Shown here: piece by piece, positions 10,615 through 23,370 of the stretch
How positions within the stretch are numbered: position 1 is the first letter of the stretch
Layout: each line of letters begins with the position of its first letter
Origin: Saururus chinensis
Lineage: Eukaryota > Streptophyta > Magnoliopsida > Piperales > Saururaceae
DNA length: 64,000 nucleotides
Assembly (NCBI GenBank): GCA_035235625.1
Contig: CP141140.1
Span: 62,116,581-62,180,580 of the forward strand
Direction of reading: 5' to 3'
Program-made: the position numbers and the translations under genes
Notes under the pieces: generated by a model
The model's input: the letters and a program-made list of their open reading frames with translations, nothing else
Databases searched by the model: none
Told to the model about the DNA's origin: nothing

Positions 10615-13600
10615 ATGGAGCCTCTCCTCCCCCCCGTCTCAGCCGTGCAAGTCGAGACCTACGTCTTCCCGCCGGACGTCAAGCCTCCGGGAACAGAGAA
10701 GACCCTGTTCCTCGGGGGTGCAGGTTCGTTTTAGTAATTTTCGGCAGTTGAGTTCATCACGTCGTCGTTGCTGATCAAACGGACAGCTGGTGTTGTGGGC
10801 AGGTGCGAGGGGGCTGGAGATCCAGGGCAAGTTCGTCAAGTTCACGGCCATTGGCGTCTACCTGGCCCCGGGGGCCCTCCCTTTCCTCGCCGGGCGGTGG
10901 AAGGGGAAGGCGGCCGAGGAGCTGGCCGGCTCCGTGGAGTTCTTCATGGACGTCGTTAAAGGTGGGTGGGTCCCAACTCGAGCCAGGAAAACTGCAAAGG
11001 TCCTCTTTTTACTTTTACAAGTTTTGAACTACGAGTAGATAATGTGGTAAACCTCGTGCACAAAATGTCATACAAGACTCAGACGTTCCATTAATGATAC
11101 CCGCCGCCCAACAGGATGAGCTGAGTTTTGTTTGCCCTTTTCTGTACGAGGTATAAAGTTTATTTCTTTCTAGCTATTATTATTTTTTTAATTTCAAGAG
11201 TTGTTGCTCGTGGGATTTGTCAGTCTGCGAAATGGAAGTGATCCTAAAAGGCGGAATTCAGTTGTGTAGATCGTTGATTCAGAGCTTTGTCCGTGCTCAT
11301 GTCCGAGTTTGGATAGGCCCTTATGATGATCACGTGCTTATGTGGTCTACCCGGAACTAGGCAAAAGTATAATAGATAGAAAAAACAAGTTACAGTGTAA
11401 ATATTGATTTTAAACTCATCTAACTTGTTATTTTATAAGTTTTAAGCTGGGCGGCGAAGCAGTCGACCAGTGGGCCTGACCTGTTTCAACGGCATGAAGT
11501 GAGCTCACATTTTGCATAACTAATGTATCTAAATTTTTAGGTCTAAATCATGTTTAATTATAAAATATTAAAATAAAAAATAAAATTATTTAGATAATAA
11601 TCTCCTAATTGTCTGGCACGTACGTCAGACGCATAGGCTGGTTTTAATTACTTATCCTGTCAAATCAAGATATGACAGGGTGGGGTGCGCCAAATACATA
11701 TTCTTAATATGTGACTCACAATATGTTAAATTTATAAAAAAAAATATATAATATATTTTTTATTTTAGAATTTTATTTTTAAATTATTAAAAACTAACAA
11801 AGATAAAAAATCAACTTAAGTTATCCTCTATGTTACCTGCAAAGATTTATGAGAGTATTTAAGTATGCATACTGCACCTATCAAACACAAAGGGTCTACA
11901 ACTTTTTTATATTGTATGGAAATACATTGGCTGAGGACCCATTTATTTGCTTTTAAAGTATTTTTTCAAAACTAAAAATGCTTTCCTTATCGCCTTTATG
12001 ATCAATGCATGTGATCTTGCTACATGGTGTCTTAAATATATTATACAGAGGTTGTGCTCGCCTCATCAAGAACCTCATGAGACATGGTCACGAATGTTGG
12101 TCATGGAGCCTCAACATGTCAGACAAGTCCCAAAACCAATATAAACCATTTGATTTATGTCCCATTTAGATAAAAGATTAGTTTTTTTAGTGGAGTCTTC
12201 CCTCTTCAAGTATATCAAAGTAGTTGTAACTAAGGCTACAAATAGAACGATATGCCGGTGGTATGATTTATTATATTACTCTTTTTATTTTAAATTAATA
12301 ATTTTATTTAGACATAGTAGTTTTTATTGAATGGTACATCTAAAAGAAGAGAAAATAAGCATATTATACTCTTTTTCAAGTACCTACTACCTAAATTGAA
12401 CAAAATGAAGCTATTAATCTATAGTAATTTTTTTTACTAAATGGAGCTATTAATGTAAGACAAATGGAGTATTATAATTATTTCTTGTATCTTTTTTCAT
12501 AACCACTTTATTAATTAAATGATATTGGTTATTACATGTCTGCTCCATGTATATAGCCAAACCTAAAAATCATGTTTTTAGAGGGATTCAAAATTCTTTG
12601 TAATTTCATGTTTTTCTAAACGCAAAACATAGCTAAACCTAAAAATCAAGCCAAATAACATTGTCTACTAATTCTAAAAGTGATCATATAATTAAAGAGA
12701 TTAATATTGTGACAAAATATTGAGTTTAAACTAAAGCATTAGAACATAAACTACATGACGTGCATGAGCCCAAACTCATAATAACATGTCAAACAATTTT
12801 AGTTTGGCACATAAAACAACCCAATAAGGTTTTATATAAGAGGACATAAGATATAATACATTAATATGCATGCCAAATGAGTAACAAAGAACATATACAA
12901 AAGAACTTTTTTACCCTTTTGTTTAGAAAATGGTAGGATTAAATTGTTCACTTATTTACCCTTCAAATATATTTAATGGTATCATTTAACTTCTTAGCAA
13001 TACAATTCAAATAATATAGTAGGTGATGTTGGTAGCCCTACCCTGTCTCATACTAACAAGTATCTAATAATTTTTAGTTTCTTACATAAAATACCACAAT
13101 AAGGTTTTATAGGTACGCCTGCTCCTCAGCCAAATAGTTGGCGGGCAAGGCTTGTTTATGTTTATGTCCGCTAACAATTTGTATGTCAGTATTTTATCTA
13201 CGGACAAAGCTTCTTTTCCAGCAGACACGGCCATTGTCCATGGACATCATCTCTTAGGTAATTGGATGAAGGTTGAAGTGGTTGGAGAGAATGAAAGCGG
13301 TGTTAACGACTTTAACTAAGTAGGGCAGCTAGGGTGAGGATCTCTAGATTAAGTAATTTAGCATATAAAAAATATTTTTTAAACTTATATATGTCATCTT
13401 TTTTATTTATAGTATTACTATTAGACAAAATAGTTTATTTTAAAAAGTCAAATAGAACTATTAATGTGGGATAAAAAATATTTAATAACTAGCTTCAAAG
13501 AAGAATTTAAATATAACATTAACATTATTATATTTAAATTGTTAAAAATTAAAGTATAAGAAAATAATATTTAAGAATAATTAGAGGAGACATTGTATTT

Positions 13601-16423
13601 AAAAGTTAACTAGACCTCGGATAATATGCCGGACAAAAGAATTCGGCCGGATACAGCCATGAATACCTCATACACGGCCGGGATGTTGAACAATGGACGT
13701 CCACAACTAGCCCTATCTATAGGTAAGGGTGAGTAAAAGTTATACAAAAGAGGGCATGAGGTATAATATATTTACATATATGCCAATTGAGTAATGGATA
13801 ACGATATGGAAGAACTTTTTATGTTGCAGTTTTATTTAGAAGATAATTAAATAAAATTATCTAGTTATTTACTCATTGAAAAAAATTAATTAAATTATTT
13901 AACTTCTTAGTGGTATAATTCAGATGATATAATGATATAATAGTTACTATTAGTAGCTCTACCCAAGCTTATACTATTATGTCCCTAATAATTTTTATTT
14001 TGTTATATAAAACAATCCAAAAAGATTATATTAAGTAAAAATAAATTATTATTATTATATAAAAGAAGACATAAGTTATAATACATTTACATATAAATTA
14101 TACAGGGATAATAGGTATAAACAAAGATGGAACCAAAGAGGGCCTAGGCATGGACATCAAAGACATGACATCTTTTATATAGGGATAAAGGTGGTCCTCA
14201 AGAATCATTATTTCAGTGCATAGCCACGCTTACCCTTGTTCTCCACATGTAACATGACATGACGTATCTCAAAGTAACACTAATACAACTCCTTATCCGG
14301 ACTATCATTATTACTCATATATAATATGATTTGACATCTCTTACTTTCCTAAATTTATATACGAGGGGTAAAAGTTTTTGTTATGTAACTTAAGGGTAGG
14401 AGTAAGAGATAACGTTTTATTTTACTTATGCTTCATTTATTCCTGACGGTTTTTTTTATATTTGCAGAATCTCTTATTTCCGGTAATTCTATTTTACTCC
14501 TTGTGCGTTGTTTATTCTCTAAGTTAGTTCTCAATTGTTGCGCTGCATATGCAGTATCTTTTCCTAACATTTTTTGGTAACTTATCCTTCTCATAATCAA
14601 CAGTATAATACTTTTGATAAATTGACACTGAGTATGACCTTATTTTATTTAACGAAAAAAATTTATATGGGTCTAAGCTCACGTTAATGTGAGCTCAAAA
14701 TTTATATGGGTCTAAGCTCATGCGCATTAGTGCGAGCCGAAGACATCATAGTACAAGGGGGCAACAACTAATATACTCCCTAAGATATATGTGTTGTTAC
14801 ATCAAAATCTAATAACACACGATTTATGGGATGATACACTCACACATGAGCCCGGGCTCATATAAATAGATCTCTTATTCCATTACTAAACTTTTAAATG
14901 TATTTTTTTTATAAAAAATTTCTAATCACTTAGTTACTTAATTGTTGTGGGTTCAATTAAATTTTTTTTGAAGGTCTTAGGTTTATGTTTCTTAAATTTA
15001 GGTGTGATACATGTTTTGTTAGATTTTAAGAGATATTTTATTTGGTTTCAATCTCTTCTATAAGGTTTTATTGTCTTGCTTTTGGTTTATGCCCCTGTAA
15101 AGCTTGAATATGACACATTTACTACAACGGATAAAGGTCTATGCCAAATAAGGGATATTTGAAAAAAAAAAATTATAATTTACTACGGGCCCTCTTGAAA
15201 TTTTTTATGGCTTCGTCCCTGGGTTTGATATAACTTTTTTAGTAACTATATTCTATTTTAAAATAATGGGATAAAATTATTCACTTATTTATCTGTCAAA
15301 AAATTTAATCGCGCTATTTATCTAACTTCTACTGGTGGTAGCCTTAGCCTTAGCTGTAACTTAGGGCCCATGGCAACACCTTATCATATTTCACATAACT
15401 CTAATTATTAGATCACACATATGGATAGAAAATAAAGGAAAAAACATATTTTAACAAAAAAAAATAGAAGTTTTGTGAGCAATGTCTATCTCTCACCAAT
15501 TTTACTAGGAGTGAAATTATAGTATTTAAAGAGGAATACTATTAATAATTAAATACTAGAGCTAAGTGAGCTCAACATGCACAAGAATTTATTAATTTTT
15601 TCAAAAATATTTGACGATTGTGTTTTTGTTAACAACCTATTTTAGCTCTTTAATTTTTTTTACTTATTTAGGGCATAGAAAGTTACCATATCACGCATAA
15701 ACGGTGAGAAAGAAACTTAAAAGCCGAATCCAATGGTTCCCGTATCCCCCCCTCCACATAGCCACTCAAACCTGGTCATAAAAACGGGCGAGGAAAATAT
15801 TTTTCTAATATTTTCCCTATTAATGGCGACAGGTCCATTTGAGAAGTTTACACGAGTGACAATGGTCTTGCCACTGACGGGCCTGCAGTACTCGGAGAAG
15901 GTGGCAGAGAATAGCGTTGCCTTCTGGAAGTCAGTGGGCATCTACACTGACGCAGAAGCCATGGCTGTGGACAAGTTCAAGCAAATCTTCAAGGACGAGA
16001 ACTTCCCTCCTGGCGCATCCATTCTCTTCACCCAGTCCCCATCCGGGTCTCTTACGGTAAAACCCCAATCTCAGCTCACCTCTGACCATTGTCTTTTATT
16101 TGTTTTCTCTTTCAGTGATCATTTGATCTTTCCCCGTTGAACAGATATCCTTTTCTAAGGATAGTTCAATGCCGTCAGAAAGCAACGGAGGACTCGTAGA
16201 GAACAAGGCAATGTCAGAGGCGGTCCTGGCATCGATCATTGGCCCTAACGGTGTCTCACCGGAGGCAAAGGTGTCGCTTGCCAGTAGGGTGGCGGAGCTG
16301 TTGAGGGACTACAAGGCTGAGGTGCCGGGGAGTGTGACTGGTGGTGGTGTGGAGAAGGTGAAAGTGGAGGCAGTTAATGAGACTGAGGTGAAAGTGGTCA
16401 AGGAAGCGGTGGTTGTGACTTGA
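10615..16423 (+). CDS. CHI: chalcone--flavanone isomerase, type I
   Basis: The enzyme closes the C ring of naringenin chalcone to give (2S)-naringenin, the second committed step of flavonoid synthesis, in the cytosol at the ER. The gene has four exons: 10615-10723, 10803-10961, 15833-16056 and 16145-16423. All introns are GT-AG (79, 4871 and 88 bp), and the exons join into a 256-residue frame with no stop. The family signature is visible: LFLGGAG at 31-37, [20 protein letters not shown] at 38-57 and GPFEKFTRV at 90-98. Residues matching the alfalfa enzyme's active site are present: Arg39, Thr51, Tyr109, Lys112 and Asn116. Ser194-Ile195 replaces the Thr-Met pair of legume type II enzymes, pointing to type I. 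The C-terminus is longer than the usual 220-240 residues, ending in a Val/Lys/Glu-rich tail of about 30. Exons 1-2 are markedly GC-richer than 3-4. Nothing looks broken, and the large transposon-filled intron 2 is the odd feature. Confidence 0.95.
12780..14100. repeat. duplicated AT-rich units in CHI intron 2
   Basis: The phrase TTTTAGTTT..ACATAAAA..CAATAAGGTTTTATA, followed by an AAGAGG-CATAAG-TATAATA block, occurs at about 12797, 13071 (continuing after the hAT element at 13724) and 13994. The period is about 275-315 bp once the inserted hAT element is discounted. A further partial unit lies at about 15240-15360. This is an old tandem duplication or a cluster of one dispersed repeat. Confidence 0.55.
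13114..13715. mobile_element. hAT-like non-autonomous element (copy 1, CHI intron 2)
   Basis: It is 602 bp and alignable along its length with the copy at 41589-42220. The right terminus ends CTAGCCCTA, and the left terminus is a diverged TACGCCTGCTCC. Flanking 8-bp sequences TTTATAGG (13106-13113) and TCTATAGG (13716-13723) differ at one position. An 8-bp duplication with a CAGGG-type terminal inverted repeat is typical of hAT elements. No transposase is encoded. Confidence 0.75.
14700..14867. mobile_element. hairpin MITE in CHI intron 2
   Basis: Its terminal inverted repeats read ATTTATATGGGTCTAAGCTC on the left and, from the other strand, ATTTATATGAGCCCGGGCTC. The left arm is repeated once more at 14661. 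Related sequences lie at about 16745-16890, 50742-50880 and 57374-57528. Confidence 0.6.
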
Positions 16424-16576
16424 GGACAAATCAAGAACGCGGTACTTTCTTGTGTCGTTTCTTTTCTGCTAAGACGTGGCGAGTAAGTGCTTAGAAATCG
16501 GTTGTCCTTCTCATTCGGAACTCGATATTCCTACTCCACTGTTTATATACCAATGGTCTATTCTCGCTTATAATTA

Positions 16577-16582
16577 AATAAA
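16577..16582 (+). terminator. candidate CHI polyadenylation signal
   Basis: AATAAA lies 154 bp after the CHI stop codon in an AT-rich, T-rich setting, a normal distance for a plant 3' untranslated region. Confidence 0.45.
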
Positions 16583-16744
16583 GAAGGTGAGTCGTCACAC
16601 ACATGGAGATTCATTTTTTTCTTTGTCTAAGTAAATGGAGTAAACTTTTAAAATACAAAAATTAAAGTATGGATATCATTTTCCATCTTGTAACTGTTAT
16701 AATATGGTGATTAACATTCTTAGTTTACTCCTAAAAGAAAATTT

Positions 16745-16890
16745 TGTATAAGCTTAGGTTGCACATGAGCTTAGGCATCATGAGCTATTGATGACAAAAG
16801 AGGGTACAAAAGTTAATCTACTCCCTGAGTAACGTCTTCCATAGGATCGAGCTCATGATAACACCCAAAGCCCGTGCTCATCCAAACATA
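16745..16890. mobile_element. diverged MITE downstream of CHI
   Basis: It has imperfect inverted ends (TAAGCTTAGGTTGCACATGA and CGTGCTCATCCAAACATATA). Inner phrases such as ACTCCCTGAGTAACG resemble the elements at 14700 and 57374. Confidence 0.4.
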
Positions 16891-17239
16891 TACTTATTTA
16901 AAATAAATTATTAGGGTAAAAGAACCTCATGAATGATAAATATTGGACCAGTAGCATTTTTATTTATTATTCACATATAGTGCCTCAATGAGCACTTAAA
17001 GCAAAGGCGAGATAAACATGTGTAAGATGCATTCAATTCCTTACAATACCATTTTGTTGATATGCGGAGGGATAAGTTAATTTGGTTCATTGCCTAAGTT
17101 ATGTATGAAAGCCGTTTATCCTTGAGATCGATGGCTATATACATTAATGAAAAAATGTGCATAGTATTAGATTTAATCTATATGAATTTATAAAATCATC
17201 ACTTGGGGATAAAAGATAAGATAAATAAATAACATTTAG
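16891..17239. other. intergenic, no gene seen
   Basis: AT-rich DNA between the CHI 3' flank and the Copia remnant. I see nothing in it. Confidence 0.5.
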
Positions 17240-17259
17240 AGAAAAGAAAGGTACCTTGC

Positions 17260-17634
17260 TCACTTGACATGGTGTGTGTGTGTGTGCGCGTGTGCGTGTG
17301 CGTGTGTGTATCTATATATATATATATATAAGAGAATTCACCTAATATAAATAACACCAAGTTTTTTTCACTTTTTTTGTAAAGATTGTAAGGGGAACCT
17401 TAAGTTTAACAAGTGAGTGAAGAGACTAGACATATATATAGCCTTATGGTGACCATTCCCATCAAAGGGACACTAATAGATGGCCTCACACACACCCCTT
17501 TATAACCGATTAAGTTAATTTTAAAATTTTATTTTAATTAATACAAAATATAACTTTTTATTTTCAAATGACTTTGCATTTTCTTCATGGCTTTTAGGTT
17601 TCTAATGGGGTCCACATGTGGGGACACATAAACA
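17260..17634 (-). repeat. Copia 3' LTR with microsatellites
   Basis: It starts TGTTTATGTGTCC next to the polypurine tract. A TATA-type sequence (GGCTATATATATG) lies about 190 bp inside, and (TA)n at about 17312-17331 and (GT)n at about 17271-17309 lie near its far end. That end falls in or near the GT run and cannot be fixed by eye. Confidence 0.55.
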
Positions 17635-17666
17635 TTCTCCCACTTGTTCATACATATGGGGTTATG

Positions 17667-17780
17667 CATTACAACAAAAAGGACTATTAGCGACACATTT
17701 AAGCATCACTAATAGTCCCATAAACATCACTAATGACTATTAGTGACACATAAAATACGTCGCCATAAGTGTCGATACAA
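17667..17780. mobile_element. short CACTA-like fragment
   Basis: It starts CATTACAACAAAAAGGACTA, one base off the CACTACAA terminus, followed by ATTAGCGACAC, AGCATCACTAATAG and CGTCGCCATAAG words as in the element at 897-1351. It lies between the Copia polypurine tract and the coding remnant. Confidence 0.5.
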
Positions 17781-18249
17781 ATGTATACTCCCACTTGGAC
17801 CCACAAAGGATGAAAAAATAAAACAAATAATGTAGATTTTGAAAATATGAAAATTTAGAGTATGCAAATCATGTGAGTTCATAATTTTTGAAAAACCTTC
17901 TTTGTCGTAGAAAGGGTAATCCAAATAAGTCGATACAACAATGATTACTAACAAGGATTAAGGCAGTCAAAGCACTCATTTATGTAGTACTAGGATTAAC
18001 ATGACCACTATATCAATAACCCTACTAACGTGACTCTGAAGGGATTTAGTGTGACTTAAACATAAATGTTACAAGCAATCCAAACTTTAAACTTTATTTC
18101 TACTTTGAAAACTGAATGAAGTGAAACAAAATAGCTGCAACTAACTATAGGTTTCTTTGACTGAATAAAACAAAATGTGATTCTTAATGTAAAATCATCA
18201 ATACAAAATGTTTGCAAACAGATATGCACTCTCACTGACTTAAACATCA

Positions 18250-18600
18250 AAATAAGCTCTTACACCGATACTATATGAGTATTCTTTAAACATTATAAGA
18301 GGTAAGCTTTTTGTCAAAGGATCAGCTAATATCTTGTCAGTGCTAATGTGTGTATTCAAGATTTGATGATTCTCCACTCTTTCTTTAACAACAAAATATT
18401 TTATGTCTATATGCTTTGATATGGTTGAACTATTATTGTTTTTAGATAAGAGTATAATTGTCGAGTTATCATAATGAATTTTCAGTGGATTCTGAATGGA
18501 GTCAACAACCTCAAGCCCTGAAATAAAGTTTCACAACCAAATAGCCTCCTTACTGGCCTCAAAATAAGCCACAAATTCTACCTCTATAGTGGAAGATGCT
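18250..18600 (-). pseudogene. Copia RNase H C-terminal half
   Basis: Minus-strand translation gives the family phrases TIVASSTIEVEFVAYFEAS and, further on, KYFVVKERVENHQILNTHIS and DKILADPLTKSLP, the usual end of a Copia polyprotein. At least one frame disruption is present. It was joined to 22217 before the family A LTR inserted: the two halves meet at KQT-IVASS, exactly where intact relatives read on. Confidence 0.8.
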
Positions 18601-18605
18601 ACAAT

Positions 18606-21600
18606 TGTAACGTTCGGAAATTTTCTAAATTCCTGAGTCGTACACGAGGAAATTAGGGTGTAGGCTTCTCATGGAAATAACTTGATCATCAGTTGGAAGT
18701 GGTGACTTAATACTATATGGATGGAACAGAGACGGAAAACGCTTTGAAACGCCATCAAGAACGCATGAATCAGAGTCTGGATGAGGGAGATATGACTGGT
18801 CAAAGTTGAACATATTGTATAGGGCCCATTTACCCGATTTAAACGTGCAACTGGGCCGTTTAAGTTGTTTTGTGGGCTTGATTATTTACTGTTATGAAAT
18901 TGTGTTTTTGGGGCCCAATTTCTCATGGGATTAGGAGCCCTAATCCCATACCTATAAAAAAAACTAATTAGGGCCTTTTGGGAGGGAGCTTTTGACGGTG
19001 TAGGAAATGAGAAAATTTTTCGGCGAGACTCTAGTGAAGTGTTTGTGATGGTGGATCAACAACAACATGACCGTAGAGGTAAGATTTCAATTTGAGGCAG
19101 ATGGAGATGTTTTAATTAATTTTAATAAAATTTATATTGATCTCTCCAATTACTGTTCACGTAATTTTGTGAATAGTAATTGGTTCTTTTTTTTGGTAGC
19201 CAGAACAGTAGCGGCCTGACCTGGGCTACGGCAGCCCTAGCTTTGGCCGCGGCGGCCTTGGCTCTAGCGGCTTTGGCAGCGGCGGATTGCCACTGTGCAG
19301 GCTGCCAAATATTTACTTAAAAAAAACAAAAGGACAGGGCGGTGTTGTGCAAGTCCGGCCACGTCACCCTGGCTGCGCCGGCCCTGGCTGTGGCTGCAGC
19401 GGCCCTGGCCGCGGTGGCGTCATCGGCGGCTGTGACTTCTACTACCGCCTCACAGTTAAAAATAAAAAGAAAAGAGAAAGGGCACCCTTTGGCCGCCGCC
19501 TAGCCACTGGGCGGCGACGAAACAAATGTTGTCAGTTTTGCCGTTCGTCGGTAGTCTGGGAACACCTGGGCTGCCCCCTCCTCTACCACAGTGCTGGCGG
19601 CGCCGCCAGAAGCCATTCGGCCTCTGGCCGGTCATTGAGAAGACGACCCGCAATGTGGGTCATCAGTTGCTAGATCGGGCCGGGTTTCCCAACCCGATTC
19701 AGTCCGGTCTAATTTGAAAAGAAATAAAATAAATTTAACACTCACTGAACCGGGTCTAGTTTAGTAGGGTTTAGGTGTGAGAAAAATACTAGAAAATTAT
19801 GGTTGAACTGAGAGGCGTGAGAGTATTCTGACAAAGTTTCAGCTCAGGTAAAAATCTCAGAGGTTATGAAATAACCTTTTTACCCTTGTTAGTTAATTAT
19901 TGTACAATATTAACTTACTCGAGTTCGAGGCTCTAGTTCAGGGTCATATAAGTGGATCTAAAAATTGGGAAAATTCTCAGTGAGAGTTTAATGAGTAACC
20001 AAATTATAGGCCATTTGGTGAGGAAAAATCCCAGTGAGTGGGTAATTGACCTTTTTGCCCATAGGTTTAATCATACACTATTAAATAAACCTGGGTCGGT
20101 TCAAGGGGTTCACGACCCCGTCACATGCCAGGAAAATTACACAGAGTCCATGAAGTCAAGTAGTATGCTTGAGTTCAATTTTAGACCCGTCAGATGTCAT
20201 AAGGCCTTAAACCAAATAACAGAAATACCCCTTTGAGTAGACCTGCTCACATTCGTGTGAATGGAAGCATGAGTTGGTTTGAGAGTGGAGCCTTGTGAGA
20301 GGTCAATAACTTAAATCAATAGAGGGGTAGTAAAATGACTAGAATAACCCAAGAGAGGGTATCATAACCTAGGTGGTAAAATTACCCTAATGCCCTTAAG
20401 GGCAATATATTTTGTTTCTGTCGAAACGGATGACCTAGTGAATCAAGAGTTAGGGTACCCTATAAATGACTTCAAAAGGAAGGAGCATGACCAGCAAGTG
20501 ACATGAAGACCTTGTCAAGTCGCAGTGTCATGAAAAATAAGGGGTAGAACCCTAATTCTCAGGTTTAAAGCAGCGTATTTTATGTATTTGCAACCGAGTG
20601 CATTGATTGACTAGAGTGTCATATATGTAACTCACATGATGCGCTAGAGTTACTTATACTCAAGGGCTTGAACTCGCTGAGCCCTAGCCCTGCAAATGAG
20701 TGCAACATGCCTTTGTTCATTATTTATGCATTGGTGTGAATGCATGTTATTTATGTTGATTATGTTGATGTATGCTTTTACTATTGATGTTTTAAGTTAT
20801 ATCAGTAACTTAAGGTTAATAAATATTAATCAAGAGATTTTGGTTGTCATTAGATTGAGAGGAGAACACCTAATCAAGATAATGACTAAAATACCCTCTT
20901 TAGGGTTGGGACCAATTCATGGAGTGAATGGGGCCCTGACATAGACTTTGACCTTGGTTAATGAACCGAGGGTGATTTTGGGATGTTCTCTGAGTCATAG
21001 CTCAATGGATGAGCGATTTAGTGGGCCAATTCACAAGGTGAAGAGGATCCAAATGGTTAAATGGATAGTTAACTGATGAAATAATATAGTCTAAGTTAGA
21101 TGTTTGGGGGAGTCAATGGTCATAAAGACCTGAGGCTTCTATGGATACATTAGTAATGTCTTATAAAACATTTTTTCCCAGAGTTGGGATGCTGGAGATT
21201 GCGATATGCTTCTTCATTGCCACGACGGTTTGGGTATCGACCAGAGGATCTTTACCGCAGGTCTCCAGCAGGTCTTCCTAGGACTATTTAGTACATACAA
21301 AAAATGGAGTTGTATGAGCATTATGGAAAGCTTGTGCTTCTAGCCAAGCTGTGTCCATAAGCATAATTGAGATCCTCTTCTCCAGATTTGTGGCAGGCTA
21401 TTGAGAGCCCTGGGGATTTGGGTCAAACTGCTGTTAAGCAGTCTACTCCAAGGTTGGAGTACTATGTTTGGAGGTTTTTTGAGGGGTGAGTTATCTCTGA
21501 GTTACATATTTGATAATTTTAATTATCGAACAAGGGATGTGAGATAATTAATAACAATGTTTGATATTGCTTGTTAATTAGACAAGTGGAACGATTAAAG

Positions 21601-22211
21601 AACTTACTAAAATGTAGGTTAAAAATATCTAAGCATTGCATGTGTGATGATATGTTTCTTAGGATAGAGTAGTTTCAAGGCAGAACTACATCTGGATCCG
21701 ATCTTGTTGGAAACATTTGAGATGTTGTCTAATTAGTACGTAGGCAACTAACATCAGGTGATGTTGGCCCGATCTGAAAAATATTAATAAAACCTTTTAT
21801 CCTTTGGAAGCTGTTCTCCTGTAGGCGGAGATGCTCCATTGTGGTTGTGGTTGTTGTTTGGTTTGCTTTGTTGCAGATTCTCCAAGCGATGACAAGTGAG
21901 ACCAAGGTAGGCGAGCACAAGAGGTTTCTGCATTTCTGCAACTCCGGTCCATAAGTGTACCTTAAGCGTGAGAGTCAACTTGTTATTTATTTTTAGATGG
22001 GTGATAGACTTGTACTTAGATGGATGAGCTGGTCTTTATGAATTTTTAGACGTTAAATAATATCATATGATTTGATATTTGTATTTGTGAACCCCAGTTA
22101 TCATGACCTGAATATTAATCGAAGGGTTTGTTTTGTATTTAAAGAAAAAAAATTCTCGCTACTTACCATTCATGCTATTTAAAAATGCTTTTAAAAATCT
22201 GGGTCGTGACA
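18606..22211 (+). mobile_element. solo LTR, family A copy 1 (A1)
   Basis: It runs from TGTAACGTTCGG to GGGTCGTGACA, 3606 bp, inserted in the Copia RNase H region. The flanking pentamers are ACAAT (18601-18605) and ACTAT (22212-22216), a 5-bp duplication with one change. Removing the element restores the Copia reading phrase, which confirms the borders. A TATA box (TATAAAA, 18953-18959) lies about 350 bp inside, followed by a GC-rich stretch (19220-19660). It shares a middle segment with A4 that A2 and A3 lack. No polymerase genes or second LTR occur. Confidence 0.85.
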
Positions 22212-22216
22212 ACTAT

Positions 22217-23370
22217 AGTTTGTTTAGAACTCTTCCATAAAATAGCCCCTCCTGCCATCATGAAGATATACCTGAAGTGGATTTCTTGCTATCAATGCAA
22301 CTAGCAAAATATGAATAAGTATATCCTTTAACCAGTAGGGACTCTAATCTTCTGAATGTGAGCATGAAATCTTTAGTGCCTTGAAGATATCACAGGACTT
22401 TCTTTACAGCTTCCCATGAACTATACTAGGATTATATTGATATCAAGCATACCTATTGCAAAGGCAATGTTTGGATGAGTGAAACTTGAGCATACATGAA
22501 ATTCTCACTAATAGATGCATAGGGGGTACTTGCTATATGATATTTTTGAACCTCACTTTTTGGACACTACATTAGGCTAAAATTGTCTTTTTTCAAAATG
22601 AGAGCTTCACATGGAGAATAAGTTTCCATCTTAAATATCTTGAGTGCATGGTCAATATAATCCATTTGAGACAAACCCAAAATACCACATCGTCTGTCAT
22701 AATGTACGTCTATTCCAACCACAATAGATGCATCCGCAAGGTCTTTCATCTCAAAATTTTGTGATAGGAATTCCTTGGTCTTTTGTATAAAATGAATTCA
22801 CTACTGGCCAAAAAGATAACATCTACATACAAAAGAATGAATATAAAATTACTCACCTCAAACTTCAAATTTACATATTTATCAACAACATTCTCCATGA
22901 ATCTATAAGAAGAGATAATCTCATGAAATTTAAAGTCCCATTGTCTGGATGCTTGCTTTAACCCATAAATAGCATATTGGAACTTACAAACCAAATTTGA
23001 ATTCATGTCTATTTCAAAACATTCTAGTTGCTCTATACACATCTTCTTCTATGTCTCCATTCAAAAAAAATATTTTGGCACTAATTTGATACAATTCAAG
23101 ATTCTAATGAGCAACTAAAGCCATGATCACTCTGAGTGAATCTTTCTTAGAAACTAGAAAGAAATTGTCACCATAGTCAATGACCTTTCTTTTTGTATAT
23201 CGTTTTGTGACAAGTCTTACTTTATATCTTTCTATTTTGTTGTCTTAAATACCCATTTGCAGCTAATGGGTTGAACACCTTCATGTAATTTCACAAGTTG
23301 CCAAACTTTGTTTTGCTTCATCGATTTCAATTCATCCTTCATATCATCTTTCCAATTTAGTCCACCCTCC
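22217..23370 (-). pseudogene. Copia reverse transcriptase and RNase H start, degraded
   Basis: Minus-strand frames give VCKFQYAIYGLKQASRQW, then FILLYVDVIFLAS, then MKDLADASIVVGI and GILGLSQMDYIDHALK, and lastly the RNase H start ending AGGAILWKSSKQT. These are the ordered landmarks of Copia RT. The catalytic YVDD motif reads YVDV, so an essential aspartate is lost, and several frameshifts separate the blocks. It would have copied the element's RNA into DNA but is certainly dead. Confidence 0.85.

Larger units (their letters stand above)
17240..23370 (-). mobile_element. decayed, 5'-truncated Copia retrotransposon
   Basis: In element order on the minus strand it holds the N-terminal part of reverse transcriptase (to about 23370), the rest of RT, a start of RNase H, a 3.6-kb foreign LTR (18606-22211), the rest of RNase H (18250-18600), a polypurine tract (AAGTGGGAGAA, 17635-17645) and the 3' LTR (starting TGTTTATG at 17634). 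Protease, integrase and the 5' LTR are absent here. The truncated end abuts family B sequence. Frames are broken, so it cannot encode a working polyprotein. Confidence 0.8.

Noticed and set aside
19287-19717. Long overlapping frames in the GC-rich part of A1
   Set aside because: They are not conserved in A2, A3 or A4 and reflect GC-rich composition inside an LTR.
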